Part shown: in pieces, positions 31,325-42,270 of the stretch | Layout: each line of letters opens with the position of its first letter | How positions within the stretch are numbered: position 1 is the first letter of the stretch | NCBI GenBank assembly: GCA_033816765.1 | Contig: CM066287.1 | Location: forward strand, 2,294,001-2,358,000 | DNA from: Nothopassalora personata | Lineage: Eukaryota; Ascomycota; Dothideomycetes; Mycosphaerellales; Mycosphaerellaceae | DNA: 64,000 nt | Direction: 5' to 3' | Position numbers and translations under genes: made by a program | Notes under the pieces: generated by a model | What the model was told of the DNA's origin: nothing | The model's input: the letters and a program-made list of their open reading frames with translations, nothing else | The model's database searches: none

Positions 31325-34108
31325 CTACGCGGTGATTGTGAGCGGAGCGGGATCACCTTGAACTTCCACTGCCGTGGTAGCTTCATTCGCGCACCAAGTC
31401 ACGTTGCCGCAGATGGTGACTGGCCAGACAGCTTCAGTCACTGTATTTCCACACCAGCAGGACAAGGTGCCCGTAGTAGCAGTCTCATCTCGTCGAACAA
31501 TTGCAGTGACAGTTGCATCCGCGCCCATCGCTTCCGTGATGATATCTTGTCCGGGAGCTATAATTTTCGTACATGGGCCGAATTGTGTTGAGGTAGGCGG
31601 ACCACAGTTGGATGTGCCCGATGAGGTGGAGTTGGCTGCCATCGTGGGCATTGCCTCGATGGTCAGACCCATTGTACCCTGGCAACCTACGAAGGAGGTC
31701 GAGACTGCCGTACTTGTTGAACCAGTGATGTCGCAGCCTGAGTACACCGTGGTGGCTGTCTTAGTGCAGGTGATGGAAGGGGTGATTGTACTGCCGCGGA
31801 CGACTGTCTGGGCCATGGAGAAGCAGCTTTCTGTCGCATCTGTCACTGTCGTGTAGGAGTGACAGTCTGTCGAGAATACGGATGTCATTATAGCCGTCAA
31901 GTCGCAAACCGTCTCTCGCGACGTTTGGGTCTCTGGACAACGTGTCGTTGTCATGTTAGCTCCTGTGGCGACGCTGCAAGTAGCTGAGACGTGGTTGACG
32001 ACTGTCTCCTGGCAGGTTGTGCTCATGATCGAGGTGATCGTTGGCGTGACGTCGCATCCTGTCACCTCGTTGGTGATTGTGCTGGGGCATGCTGTTGTCA
32101 CGGTCGAGCTACCTGCTGTGACAACAGTGCAGTACTTGGAGATTTGGCTGGCCGTGATAGTCTCGCAGGTTGATGAATTGACTGTGGTCGTTCTAGCTGG
32201 AGCAAGAGTGCAGCCTGAGCGGATCTCCGTAGCGGTCGAGGTACATGTCTGGGAAGATTGCCTGTTCATGGCCGTCTTCAACTCACAGTACACGGTCTTG
32301 TCGACCGCTGTAGAAGTGGTGGTACAATCTTTGTCTTTATCATCATCTTTCTCAGTCTCCAGATCATCGCACTTCTCCATGGGTTCATCGCAAACTTTGG
32401 AGTCCCCCAGGAGGCCTGTGATTGATGGAGGTGGATTGCAATGATCGCAGTCTTTGTTGCCACCGTCATCTTTACCTGAATTCTTTGGACAGCAGTTCAT
32501 CCTGAGCAGTTTACACAGCATCTTGGTGACTGGGTTGCAAGGCTTGATCTTGATGGGTATCAACTTCAAGAACCAGCCTGTGATACCATCACAGCCGAGC
32601 CATCCGCAATCGAAGTCGGTCCCAATGATGCGGGTCCAGTCAATCGTAGGTGGCTTGGGAAACTCCCAGTCCCCAAATTCGATGTTGACGATTGGTGGCG
32701 GTCCTGGCGGAGTTGGTCGGTCGTGCCAGAGAGGGAAGACCGGGATCAGATGATGATCGTCGTCATCCTTGTCTTTATCCTTCTCTTGATTCAAGGCTTT
32801 GCACGTGGTAGAGCTGTTCCAACAGTCTGACCAGCCTAGCTGACAGCCAGCACCACAGTAGTCCTCACCGGTACCGCATTTACCATTCTTTCCGCAGCAT
32901 TTCTTCTTTGGGCAGCGGTAATGGTTGTCTGGGCCACAATTTCCGGCATCGTCAAAGTTGAGATGGTAAGGTGTGCAGGTCGTGTAGCCTCCGGGGGCCT
33001 CAATACTGGTTGGCAAGGGCATGTAGCTTTGTACCGCTGTGATCGACCCGGGATCAGAACCATCCAGTGGGTAGAAACACATCTCGGTTGCGATGATAGG
33101 AGGGAGCTGGATTGTCGTACGACTGGTGAAGTGCAAGCCGCAATGTGGCGTACATAACGTCGTGGTGTACGGAGGGTGAGTGATGGTGAAAGGCGTTGCC
33201 AAGGGCTTGCATGGTAGGCTGAGTTGGCAGGGCGGAGCGCATCTGATTGTCGGCGTTGGAGACTCCCACAGCTTCGAAACAAGTGTCCCGACGGTGATAG
33301 AGCTACTCAAGCTGGGCACATTGAGCGAGTTTCTAGGCGTGCTCAAACTTGGCAGGCTGGGGTCGCTGCTCAAGCTGGGCAAACCCAAGGAACCCTCAAA
33401 ATTGCTCAAGCTTGGTAGACTCGATGAGCCGGTAGAGCTGCTGAGGCTTAAAGAAGCACTATCAGTTCCAAGGCTGCTACTGCTCAAAGTGGGCGGCCGT
33501 ATAGACGTGCTGGCTGGCTGGTCAGAGGTCACGACACTGCCTGGAAATGCCGTTGTGGATGGCGGTGTGCTCGAAGTCGTGATCCCCGACGGTAATGATG
33601 ACACCATTGACGATGTGGTCGTCTTAGAGGACTGAATTGATGACGAGCTGGAGGTTGCAGAGCTCGTAGACGTAGAGCTCGAACTCGACGAGGTCAAAGC
33701 CGTTGCACTTGGAGGCGGTAATATTGCCGTCACAGTCACAGGTGGAGAACAGGGCCCTGCTTGCCGTATATTGTGCTTTGACGGTGTCCGTTGTTTGAGA
33801 TAGACATCTGTAATATAAGTCACATCGCCCCAAGGGTCTCTGACGATCTTCTGCACTTGTGTAGACGTGAGGTTAACCTGGGTTCCGTTCGCAGTCGAGA
33901 TATACGGCTCAGTCTTTGTCACAGTCGTTGTCTCCTTGAAAGTGGTGTAGATTGTGGTCAAAGGTTCAGAGCTACTGGAGGCAGCACCACTGCTCAGTGT
34001 TCGGTACTGGGTGATGGTTGTGGTGGCCGGGCAGTCATCTTGCGAGTGAACTGTCGGCACTATTGCCAGTGCCAGTAGTAGGCTGATGGGCCCAAGCGTC
34101 CGAGCCAT
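31325..34108 (-). CDS. large secreted Ser/Thr-rich protein with hevein-type chitin-binding domain
   Basis: The frame is open from 34261, but the ATG at 34108 starts a clean signal peptide (MARTLGPISLLLALAIVPTV, cleavage near HSQ) and is preferred, giving 927 residues. After a Thr/Ser-rich region (likely heavily O-glycosylated) there is a Cys-rich module near residues 388-430 with the type-1 chitin-binding pattern (CGPDNHYRC, KKCCGKNGKCG, then the YCGAGCQLGWSDC segment). Then follow an acidic linker and at least seven repeats of a Cys-Ser/Thr motif with two cysteines 9-12 residues apart (for example CPSTITNEVTGC and CTKTATTVYSGC). No catalytic domain is visible. A cell-wall or apoplastic chitin-binding role is inferred. 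Such modules also occur next to fungal GH18 chitinases, but none is nearby. Confidence 0.75.
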   Translation of the reverse strand: MARTLGPISLLLALAIVPTVHSQDDCPATTTITQYRTLSSGAASSSSEPLTTIYTTFKETTTVTKTEPYISTANGTQVNLTSTQVQKIVRDPWGDVTYITDVYLKQRTPSKHNIRQAGPCSPPVTVTAILPPPSATALTSSSSSSTSTSSATSSSSSIQSSKTTTSSMVSSLPSGITTSSTPPSTTAFPGSVVTSDQPASTSIRPPTLSSSSLGTDSASLSLSSSTGSSSLPSLSNFEGSLGLPSLSSDPSLPSLSTPRNSLNVPSLSSSITVGTLVSKLWESPTPTIRCAPPCQLSLPCKPLATPFTITHPPYTTTLCTPHCGLHFTSRTTIQLPPIIATEMCFYPLDGSDPGSITAVQSYMPLPTSIEAPGGYTTCTPYHLNFDDAGNCGPDNHYRCPKKKCCGKNGKCGTGEDYCGAGCQLGWSDCWNSSTTCKALNQEKDKDKDDDDHHLIPVFPLWHDRPTPPGPPPIVNIEFGDWEFPKPPTIDWTRIIGTDFDCGWLGCDGITGWFLKLIPIKIKPCNPVTKMLCKLLRMNCCPKNSGKDDGGNKDCDHCNPPPSITGLLGDSKVCDEPMEKCDDLETEKDDDKDKDCTTTSTAVDKTVYCELKTAMNRQSSQTCTSTATEIRSGCTLAPARTTTVNSSTCETITASQISKYCTVVTAGSSTVTTACPSTITNEVTGCDVTPTITSIMSTTCQETVVNHVSATCSVATGANMTTTRCPETQTSRETVCDLTAIMTSVFSTDCHSYTTVTDATESCFSMAQTVVRGSTITPSITCTKTATTVYSGCDITGSTSTAVSTSFVGCQGTMGLTIEAMPTMAANSTSSGTSNCGPPTSTQFGPCTKIIAPGQDIITEAMGADATVTAIVRRDETATTGTLSCWCGNTVTEAVWPVTICGNVTWCANEATTAVEVQGDPAPLTITA

Positions 34109-35347
34109 TGTCGTAATGATCGTAGTGTTGAGGGACTTTTCGTGGAGGGATTGGCTTGATGTCAGTGTTGCGAGGAGCAGCCACCTTAGAAGTAGTCCGT
34201 GCAGACACACGGCCGATGCGCCTAGTCGACGCCTCTGACTCAATTTCACTACTGTTGTCAATGTAGAATCCCAAGACGATGGTAGTGCTACAGGAATCTG
34301 CTTGACTAGCTGCAGGTATCCGCAGTCCCTTGTCCGGGTTCCGGTTCGGAAGATATGGTAACGGAGAGCCAGTCGCAGAGTGTCGACAGACTACATCCGT
34401 TTACTCCGCTGAAAACCAACGAGGGTTCTGAGAGAGACTTGGTCTTCTTCGCCTTCTTCGCTGTGAATAATACCCACCGGGCCTATAGTTTGGGATAAAG
34501 TGCTCAATTGACTATTTGGTGTTGATGTTAGGGAGAAGGGATTGGCTATAGAGGAGAGAAATGCTTAAAAGCCACGCACAAGCCTATCCCCCAGGCCTCT
34601 TGCACGTGAGCGTTTATTGCTCACTTGTGCATTGGCATCCATTCCACGTGCACACACAGAAATCGCTCTAGTCCATGTGCTCGCTCAGCTTGAGTCAGCT
34701 TATTCTTTCTTCATGTGTAGGATTAGAGGGCTTCGTCGTCTCGCGACGGTGAGGATTAGCTCGCCAAAGTCCAGAGGAAGTAAACAGACAGGGCGCCGAC
34801 AAGACACCCCAGGTCGTTCAAATGAAAGCTGATCGTCGAAGGCAATAGTGTGAAGGCCGTGTTCTCTTCTGGCTTCTCCAACGAGAAGACTTGGTATGTG
34901 TCCGAAAGGCCAGCTTGGGGGGAGACATGACAATGCTAGTGATTCTTAGTCCCAAGGCCTGGGTAATAATTCATGACCTACCGGCTCTCTGAAAGATTCA
35001 ACTATTGGGGAGTCCCCTGATCTCGCAGTCAACGGCCAGATGCGATGTCTTGTCGTTGATCGAGCAAGGCTAACACAACGGCATAAGTGCGGGTGTTATA
35101 CGCTATACCGCTTTTGTGGTTGTACCCCGTCATTTGTGCTCTGGAGGTAATCCTCGGGTACCTTTTTCGTGCTGATATTCATGAATGTGAACAAACGATT
35201 CTAAGAGGCATTTCCCTGGGTCAATAGAGGCACCTGGACGCTGTCACTCATAGCACGAATCCATTTTGGACCGAGGAGGGACGGCTTGGAATGTCATGAC
35301 ATGAAGCATCACGACCTTTCTTGGTGCCGCGACAGCAAGAGCTCACC
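34109..35347. other. 1.2 kb intergenic
   Basis: Upstream region of the chitin-binding protein and of the unknown gene at 35348 (divergent pair). Contains several CACGTG-like E-boxes near 34610-34660. No gene supported. Confidence 0.5.
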
Positions 35348-35896
35348 ATGGCCTTCCTGCAACATCTCTTTTTTTGGAACTTCAAGGAATCTGATAGCAA
35401 CAAGTGGCGTCCAGAACCAGGTGGCAATCCGAACAAGTACATCGACAACCTTCCAATCTTCCTGAAGCGGACAGACCTTGCAGCCACAGTAGTCGACGTA
35501 GCACCATTCATTGCAGGCGCCGGAGGCCTGGCGCACGTCTCCCAGATCCATTCTTTCGGGTTTACAGCACCGGCGAGTGTCTTTCGTAATGTCAAGACGA
35601 TGACGGCCATGCATCGCACGACGCTCTATATGATGCCTTTGGTCCTCGTTTGCCAAGCGATTGGTTTCCAGTATCGAGACTTTATCCCCCGCTTCGCCCA
35701 CGAGAGGGAGCTCAGACGTGACGAGGAGGAGGTCAGGAAGCATGTGGATGTCGGCATGTACATTGGCTGCGGTATTCATGCTCTCAGGATGGCCTTCAAG
35801 TTTGGCGCTCGGTATTGGGCACCTATCGACATTGTCATGGGTGGGGCATTGACAGATCTGTTGCATAGAGAGTACCTGAAGGCGCATGGGTTTTGA
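35348..35896 (+). CDS. unknown protein, possible membrane-associated
   Basis: I do not recognise this protein. The frame is open from 35321, but MAFLQHLFFWNF at 35348 gives the better start and 182 residues. Visible features are an aromatic N-terminus, a Gly/Ala-rich hydrophobic stretch (LAATVVDVAPFIAGAGGLAHV), a second hydrophobic run around TTLYMMPLVLVCQAIGF, a charged segment (ERELRRDEEEVRKH) and a third Gly/Ala-rich run with MYIGCGIHALRMAFKFG. This pattern suggests a small protein with two or three membrane helices. An antisense frame of similar length (35309-35887) exists but has a less protein-like composition. Confidence 0.5.
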   Translation: MAFLQHLFFWNFKESDSNKWRPEPGGNPNKYIDNLPIFLKRTDLAATVVDVAPFIAGAGGLAHVSQIHSFGFTAPASVFRNVKTMTAMHRTTLYMMPLVLVCQAIGFQYRDFIPRFAHERELRRDEEEVRKHVDVGMYIGCGIHALRMAFKFGARYWAPIDIVMGGALTDLLHREYLKAHGF

Positions 35897-37057
35897 TGAG
35901 CTGATTGCAATGGATCATTCATATTGTGGTCAGATGGCAGTCCAAGACCTCGTATTTACTATTTGATATCAGAATCGTCGGCGTACTGGTAGAAGGCCGA
36001 GACGACCACCATGGCGCTTCCCCCGGTCTTGAATCTATGGACACTGCGTCTCTTAAGTGAGGCGGCTACAGTGAGAAGGCAAGCCTGGAGAGGATGATGT
36101 CAATGATAGAAACAGAACACATGTATCCCACAGCGTTGGCGAGATAATGCTGACAGCGAAGGGAGGTAGCGACAGGGGTCTCGACAATTTGCAGCTGTAT
36201 ATCATATCGCCTCTATGGAGCTTCTGCGACAGTGGTAAGAGCGTACAGTACTGTACATATGAACCGGCCGCATCGTCGGTGAGCCACTGACGGCGTACTC
36301 GATCGCTTGCACTGACGTCGCCCTTGTATTGTTGTGTCCAGTTAAATTGTTCTTTGAGCCGTTTTCGGTTCAAGGTTCGCTGCGCACGCACGCACGTCTC
36401 CACAGTGGCCGGGTAGAGCTTCTGCTAGTAGAGTAGCGAGCGAGCAGTATTACCTGCACCTGCTCCACCACCACCGGCTTCCCTGCCTTCCATCTCACTC
36501 TCCCTCTGTCCACCGCTCTCCCTTGTAGAACTACGCAGCGCCGACGCCGCCTGCCCCTTCCGCACCCTCACTGTCCCTATGAGGCGCATCACCCGTTGAG
36601 GCAAGCTCGTCCTCGTCCTCGTCCACACGCCGCCGAGCGCCGCTCCTTCATCCAGCTCGCCGCAGCCCACGCTGGCTCCCGCCTGCCAGTGCATCGATCA
36701 TTACCCATCGAAACACTCCAGTCCTGCGCGACGCCCGACATCAACCACCAACAACATCACACACCGCACGCATCTGCACCCGCACCCGCACCCGCACCCG
36801 CACCCATACACCTCGCCGCCCTCTGCTACCACAGCAGCTTGACCCCGTGCCTCTCTGCGCACAAAGCAACGATTTTGGCTCGCTTGATTAAGCATACGTC
36901 ACAGCAGCATCCAACACTCGAGCCTCGCTCCCCTGACTCGCCCATTGCCCTGCATCGGTGCTAGCAGTCAGTCAGCAACGACGATAACGGCAACGCCGCC
37001 TGCACCATACACAAAACATAACATACACAGCATAGCACCCTCGACCCGTGAGTCGTC
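35897..37057. other. 1.16 kb upstream region of SSD1
   Basis: From about 36420 it is strongly C-rich and pyrimidine-rich, typical of a fungal 5' UTR and promoter, and contains a hexanucleotide repeat. Long 5' leaders are known for SSD1 genes. No further gene is supported. Confidence 0.5.
36776..36805. repeat. (GCACCC)5 hexanucleotide repeat
   Basis: Five perfect copies lie in the C-rich leader about 250 bp before the SSD1 start. It is a simple repeat; it is not the TTAGGG telomere unit. Confidence 0.95.
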
Positions 37058-40000
37058 ATGGATCAGCAACAGCAGCAGCCCGGTCAGAACGGTCCACAGG
37101 GCCCCACCGGCCGACGACTGCACATCGCCCATCGCCGCAACCCGTCAGAGATGACCCCATTGATGAGTGAGTCGACCACAGCCGACGCCTTGTGCTTGTC
37201 GGCAATTCGCACGCCATCGTCCTTGCTCAATGCTGACACCCTTTGACAGTGGAACAGCTAGCTCTTGCCCAGCAGATCGAGATGCTGCAGCAACAGCAAC
37301 AGCAGATCGCTGCTACCCACCAGCAGTACGTCAACATGGGCATGATCCCTCAGCAACAACAACTCCCCCATCAGTTCCAGCAACTGCAGGGCCAGATGCA
37401 GAACCTCAACGTATCACCTCAACCCGGCGCTTTCCAGTTCCCACAGGGTCAGCAGATGGGCCAGCAACACTTAGGCGTTCCAATGGGTCCGGCCTCCGCA
37501 CATCGTCGCAACCAAACCGCGATGCCCAATATGGGCATGGGTCCACCTCCCGCGCCCTCGTCCGGCGCCTCCGGAGCTGGTTTTGGTGACTTTGGAAACT
37601 TCGGAGCCAGTCAACCAAGAAACGAGAACGCAGCGCCCAATCGAGGAAGAGGCGGTGGTGCAGCAGGCGGCGGGCACGCACGGAGACACTCACTTGCCCT
37701 GCCCGAGGCCAAGAAGGCCGCTGAGCTTGCAGAGGCGAAACGGAAGACTAGTGGTTTCCAGTTTCCACTGACAGGCGCTGGCAACGACTCTCCAACAGCG
37801 AAGGATCGTGCTGCCAGCCCTGCAGCTGGTGATGCCACGCAAACCACTCCATCAAGTGCGTCTCGAAGCGGCATGGCTGGACGCAGTCACGGTCGAAGCC
37901 AGAGCATGGCCGTTGGAAATGGTCGCGGTATGGGTCAAAGCAGCCGTGGAGGTCCTCAAGGCTTTCAGTTCCCACCACCGCAGGCCACCAATGACGGTGG
38001 TGCGAACACATCTGAGCTTGGCCGACGTGGCAGTCAAAGCCATGGACGAACAGGATCCAGGAACTTTGAGGGCAACTGGCGCAACCCCAACAGCAATCAT
38101 TCCGTCAGCGAATCGCAGAACAGCAACATGGGTAACTTCCACATGAACCAGCATGCGAGCGCTCAGCCATTCCAGCCAGGTCATCGCCAGCGCGCATCTG
38201 TCAATACCCAATCCATCAGCTCTATCCAGGGCTTCCAATACCAGCCTCAACCACAGCTCATGCAGCTGCCACAAGGTCAGGTTCTTGTTCAACAGCCAGG
38301 CATGTTCGGTGGACAGCAGTTGAACGCTCTGCAAATTGCTCAGCTTCAGGCCTACCAACAAGCAGGTATTCCTGCTCCAAGTCTCGCCCAGCTCACTGGT
38401 GCACACAACATGCCACAGATGGGCCCTGGCATGGCAGGTGGCCAGCAACAGCAGAGAAAGACTCTGTTCACCCCATACCTACCTCAGGCAACTCTCCCAG
38501 CATTGCTTGCTGATGGCCAGCTTGTGGCTGGTATCCTTCGTGTCAACAAGAAGAATCGCAGCGACGCCTATGTAACTACCACTGATCTCGATGCGGACAT
38601 CTTCATTTGTGGTAGCAAGGACCGCAACCGAGCACTCGAGGGAGATCTTGTCGCCGTTGAGTTGCTCGACGTGGACGAAGTTTGGGGTCAAAAGCGTGAA
38701 AAGGAAGAGAAGAAGAAGCGCAAAGACGTGACTGACCAGCGTAGTGGCAGCGTCACCGCAGTCAATGACGCGACTACTCAGCCCGAGAGCTCTACAGATG
38801 GCGGCCTCCGTCGACGAGGCAGCTTGAAACAACGCCCAACGCAGAAGAAGAATGACGATGTCGAGGTTGAAGGTCAAAGTCTGCTCCTCATGGAAGAGGA
38901 CGAGATCAACGACGAGCAGAAGCCGCTTTATGCTGGACACATTGTTGCTGTCATCGAGCGCGTTGCAGGCCAGATGTTCTCCGGGTCACTCGGTCTTCTT
39001 CGACCAAGCAGCCAAGCGACCAAGGAGAAGCAGGAGGCTGAGCGCCAGGCGCGTGAAGGTGGCCATGGCCGTCCAGAGCGTCAACAGGAGCGTCCGAAGA
39101 TCGTGTGGTTCAAGCCAACTGACAAACGTGTGCCACTGATCGCTATTCCGACAGAGCAAGCACCAAAGGACTTCGTGGACCGCCACCAAGAATATGCCGG
39201 CAAGATCTTCGTTGCATGCATCAAGCGCTGGCCCATCACCAGTCTGCATCCTTTCGGAACGCTCGTTGAACAACTTGGCGATGCAGGTGACCTTAAGGTG
39301 GAAACCGATGCATTGCTTCGCGACAATAACTTCGGCCCCGACGACTTCTCCGACGCCGTCATTAAGAACGTCGGCTATGAGGACTGGTCTGTCGAGAACG
39401 ACGGCGAGAATGCTCTCCAGGGACGCCGCGACTTCCGCGAGGAGCAGACTTTCACCATCGATCCGAATGGCAGCAAAGAGCTTGACGATGCCATTCACTT
39501 CAAAGAATTGAGCGAGGGATTCGTTGAGATTGGTGTGCATGTAGCAGATGTCGCCCATTTCGTCAAGGCCAACTCTCTTGTGGATCGTGAGGCCAAGAAA
39601 CGAGGCACTGGAGTCTACTTGATCAATAGGAGCGTCAACATGCTTCCACCCAAGCTTTCGCAAGATGTGTGCTGCCTCCAGCCCGACCAAGACCGCTACA
39701 CCGTCTCGGTCGTTCTCAAAGTCGATGCCACTGGCCGTGTCGTCGATGAAGACACTTGGATTGGCAAGTCTGTCATCAAGAGCTCCGGCAAGCTATCATA
39801 CGACGACGTGGATGCTGTTATCAACGGCGAGAAGCCATCATCCGTCGGCGATGAACGCACGAAGCACATTCTCCAGCTGCACTCCATTGCACAGAAGCTC
39901 CGACAAGCACGATACGGCAGCGACGAGAGCAGCATTCCTCCGCTCCGTCTGTTGTATCAGCTTGACGATGAGAATGTCCCAGTTGAGCACAACATCTTCG

Positions 40001-41309
40001 ATTCCAGCCCATCTCACGAGATGATTGAGGAGTTGAGCCACAAGACAAACGCTTTGGTAGCCCAGAAGATCCATGAATCTCTTGGTGACCGAGCACTTCT
40101 CCGCCGACAAGCCTCGCCTAACCCAAGGCGTCTTCGCACCTTTGCCGAACGCATGGCGAACATTGGCTACGAGATCGACATCTCGACGTCGGCTGCTCTC
40201 CAGAACAGTCTCTTCCGCATCGACGATGCAGAGATCAGGAAGGGTATGGAGACACTCATCGTTAAAGCCATGGGTCGTGCCAAGTATGTTGTGCCAGGCA
40301 GAGCAGCCGACTCAGACTTGGGCCACTACGCTCTCAATCTGCCAGTGTACACACACTTCACCAACCCATCGCGCCGCTATGCTGACATCACTGTACACCG
40401 CCAGCTGGAGTCCGTGCTCTCTGAGGGCGCCGTGGAGTTTGCAGAGGACTTAGAGTCTCTGAACAAGACTGCCGAGACTTGCAACACCAAGAAGGATTCT
40501 GCTCATGCCGCTCAAGAGCAGAGTGTGCACATTGAGTCCTGCCGCAGGATGAACAAGCTGAGCGAAGAGCAAGGCGGCGATCTGATCTCTGTCGGCATTG
40601 TTGTCTGCGTGTATGAGTCCGCCTTTGACGTTCTAATCCCGGAGTATGGCTTCGAGAAACGAGTGCATTGCGACCAGCTGCCACTCAAGAAGGCAGAGTT
40701 CGACAAGAACACTCGCCTTCTGGAGCTCTACTGGGAGAAAGGCGTACCCTCGTCGACATTTGTCCCTGAAGATGAGCGTCAATCAGCGAAGGGTCACCGT
40801 CCTACTCACAGCGCTGTTGCTAGCGAAGCAGCTGCCAAGCAGAAGGAGGTCCAAGAGGCTGAGCGCAAAGCCATGAACACTGGCTCGATTGACGCCCAGG
40901 ATGTCGACGCTCTTTTCGACGATGATGACGACAATGCTTCCGAAGTTACCGACAACACTGCAGGTGTCGCCTTAAACGGCGACCGTGCCACCCAGAGCGG
41001 CCCACCATCACCGACCAGGAACGGGCTGGCACCACAACGCTCAAAGTCCGACTCTCGGCTGCTCGCCAACAGCTCCGCACCGGAAGCCAAGTTGACGAAT
41101 AAGGATAAGTACCTTGGCCTGTTCAGCCTCCGTGAGCAGAACGGAGACTACATCCAAGACGTCAAGGAGATGACCAGAGTGCCTGTGCTGCTCAGAACTG
41201 ACCTTACTAAGAGCCCACCGTAAGTAATGACATTGAAGATTCTTTTGACAACTGCTGACCTTTGCACAGGTGCTTGACCATCAGGTCCCTCAACCCATAT
41301 GCTTTGTGA
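37058..41309 (+). CDS. SSD1: Ssd1-type RNA-binding translational repressor (RNase II family)
   Basis: Three exons: 37058-37166, 37250-41219 and 41270-41309 (introns of 83 and 50 bp, GTGAGT and GTAAGT donors). The spliced protein has 1372 residues. The N-terminal 400 residues are Gln/Gly/Asn-rich and disordered. They carry HxRxxS/T sites (for example HRRNPS at 25-30 and HARRHS) and three FQFP motifs, which resemble NDR-kinase Cbk1 sites and docking motifs. Cold-shock/OB domains follow, then the RNB domain. Around residues 772-782 the RNB motif reads DPNGSKELDDA, with Glu where active RNase II enzymes have Asp, consistent with the known loss of nuclease activity in Ssd1. The last exon adds the conserved SPPCLTIRSLNPYAL tail. 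Ssd1 binds mRNAs of cell-wall proteins and holds them untranslated. Confidence 0.94.
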
Positions 41310-42270
41310 GCAAGAGGCGCAAGATTTCGATCGTGCGGTTGTACAACAGTACCACACAAGTGTCTGTACCTGCACCACCCCTCATAACAACGACATCGAC
41401 TTGCCTGGGCGAAAGCTCGGCATAGTCCACCTACCCTGCAGCTCTGATGAGCCACTGACCGCATACCATCTTTACTACAGAAAGCATGCCTGCAAACCTA
41501 TCTGCACGCCAAGAAAGAATGAGAGGAAGAGTGAAAGTATAGAGAAGCAAGATCTGCATGTTTTTGGAACGACATGTACTTCTTGTGAGCATATGTCACA
41601 TACGGACATTGAGGAAGGACGAACAAATTGTAAAGATGTGTCGTTCAGGACGGACGGACGGACGGAGAAGGAAGATTGTGGATGAACGGCCGAATAGATC
41701 GGGCCGAAAGACTCGGCTTGTCATTATTGTTATCTTGTGTTAATGTTTTGAGCGTTTGTCTGTAGCCATGCTGAATGTTAGACGACTTTTCCTAACTGCT
41801 CTGCTTCGCTTCAGTGCCTTCGCTAGGGCTCTGATCTCCGATTGACATTCTGGCCAACAGACAATCGTAGTCTGCAAAGTGCTCAAGCGGATCCGCCTGT
41901 TCTCCTCCTCACCTTCTCCTTCGCAATGACGCCTCGCAGCGAGTGCCCGTCGATTGGCTCTACACGCGCTGCGGCGATGGCCTGCCAACACAACCGAAGA
42001 CTTGGCCTCCATTCCCTTCACACCTAGTCGCCACCAGCACTATCTGAGTCGCCTAATCTACGTTCAGCAAAGGAAGATTTCGATCCGGAATCACGTCACG
42101 TACCAAAACTTTCCAAGATACGGAAGTTATATCCGTCGACCTTCAGTTTGTAAAGCGGATAGGAACTGGCAGCTCGCTCCCTGACGTGGGTCACAGGCTA
42201 CATACAGATGGTCCTGACATGTTTGAAATGATACCGGCACAAGTGCGATAACTCACACTCCATGGTCCTG
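41310..42270. other. convergent 3' regions of SSD1 and the DUF2293 gene
   Basis: Probable 3' UTRs. A (GGAC)4 microsatellite lies at 41648-41663. No gene supported. Confidence 0.5.

Noticed and set aside
35309..35887. 192-codon frame on the minus strand opposite the unknown protein gene
   Set aside because: Cys/His/Arg-rich composition without hydrophobic or helical pattern; the plus-strand frame is more protein-like.
36776..36805. Telomere-like repeat
   Set aside because: The unit is GCACCC/GGGTGC, not the fungal TTAGGG repeat, and the region is surrounded by ordinary genes.
37243..37249. Start of SSD1 at a TTG in the long frame
   Set aside because: This falls inside the intron. The ATG at 37058 with the GTGAGT donor at 37167 gives the proper first exon.
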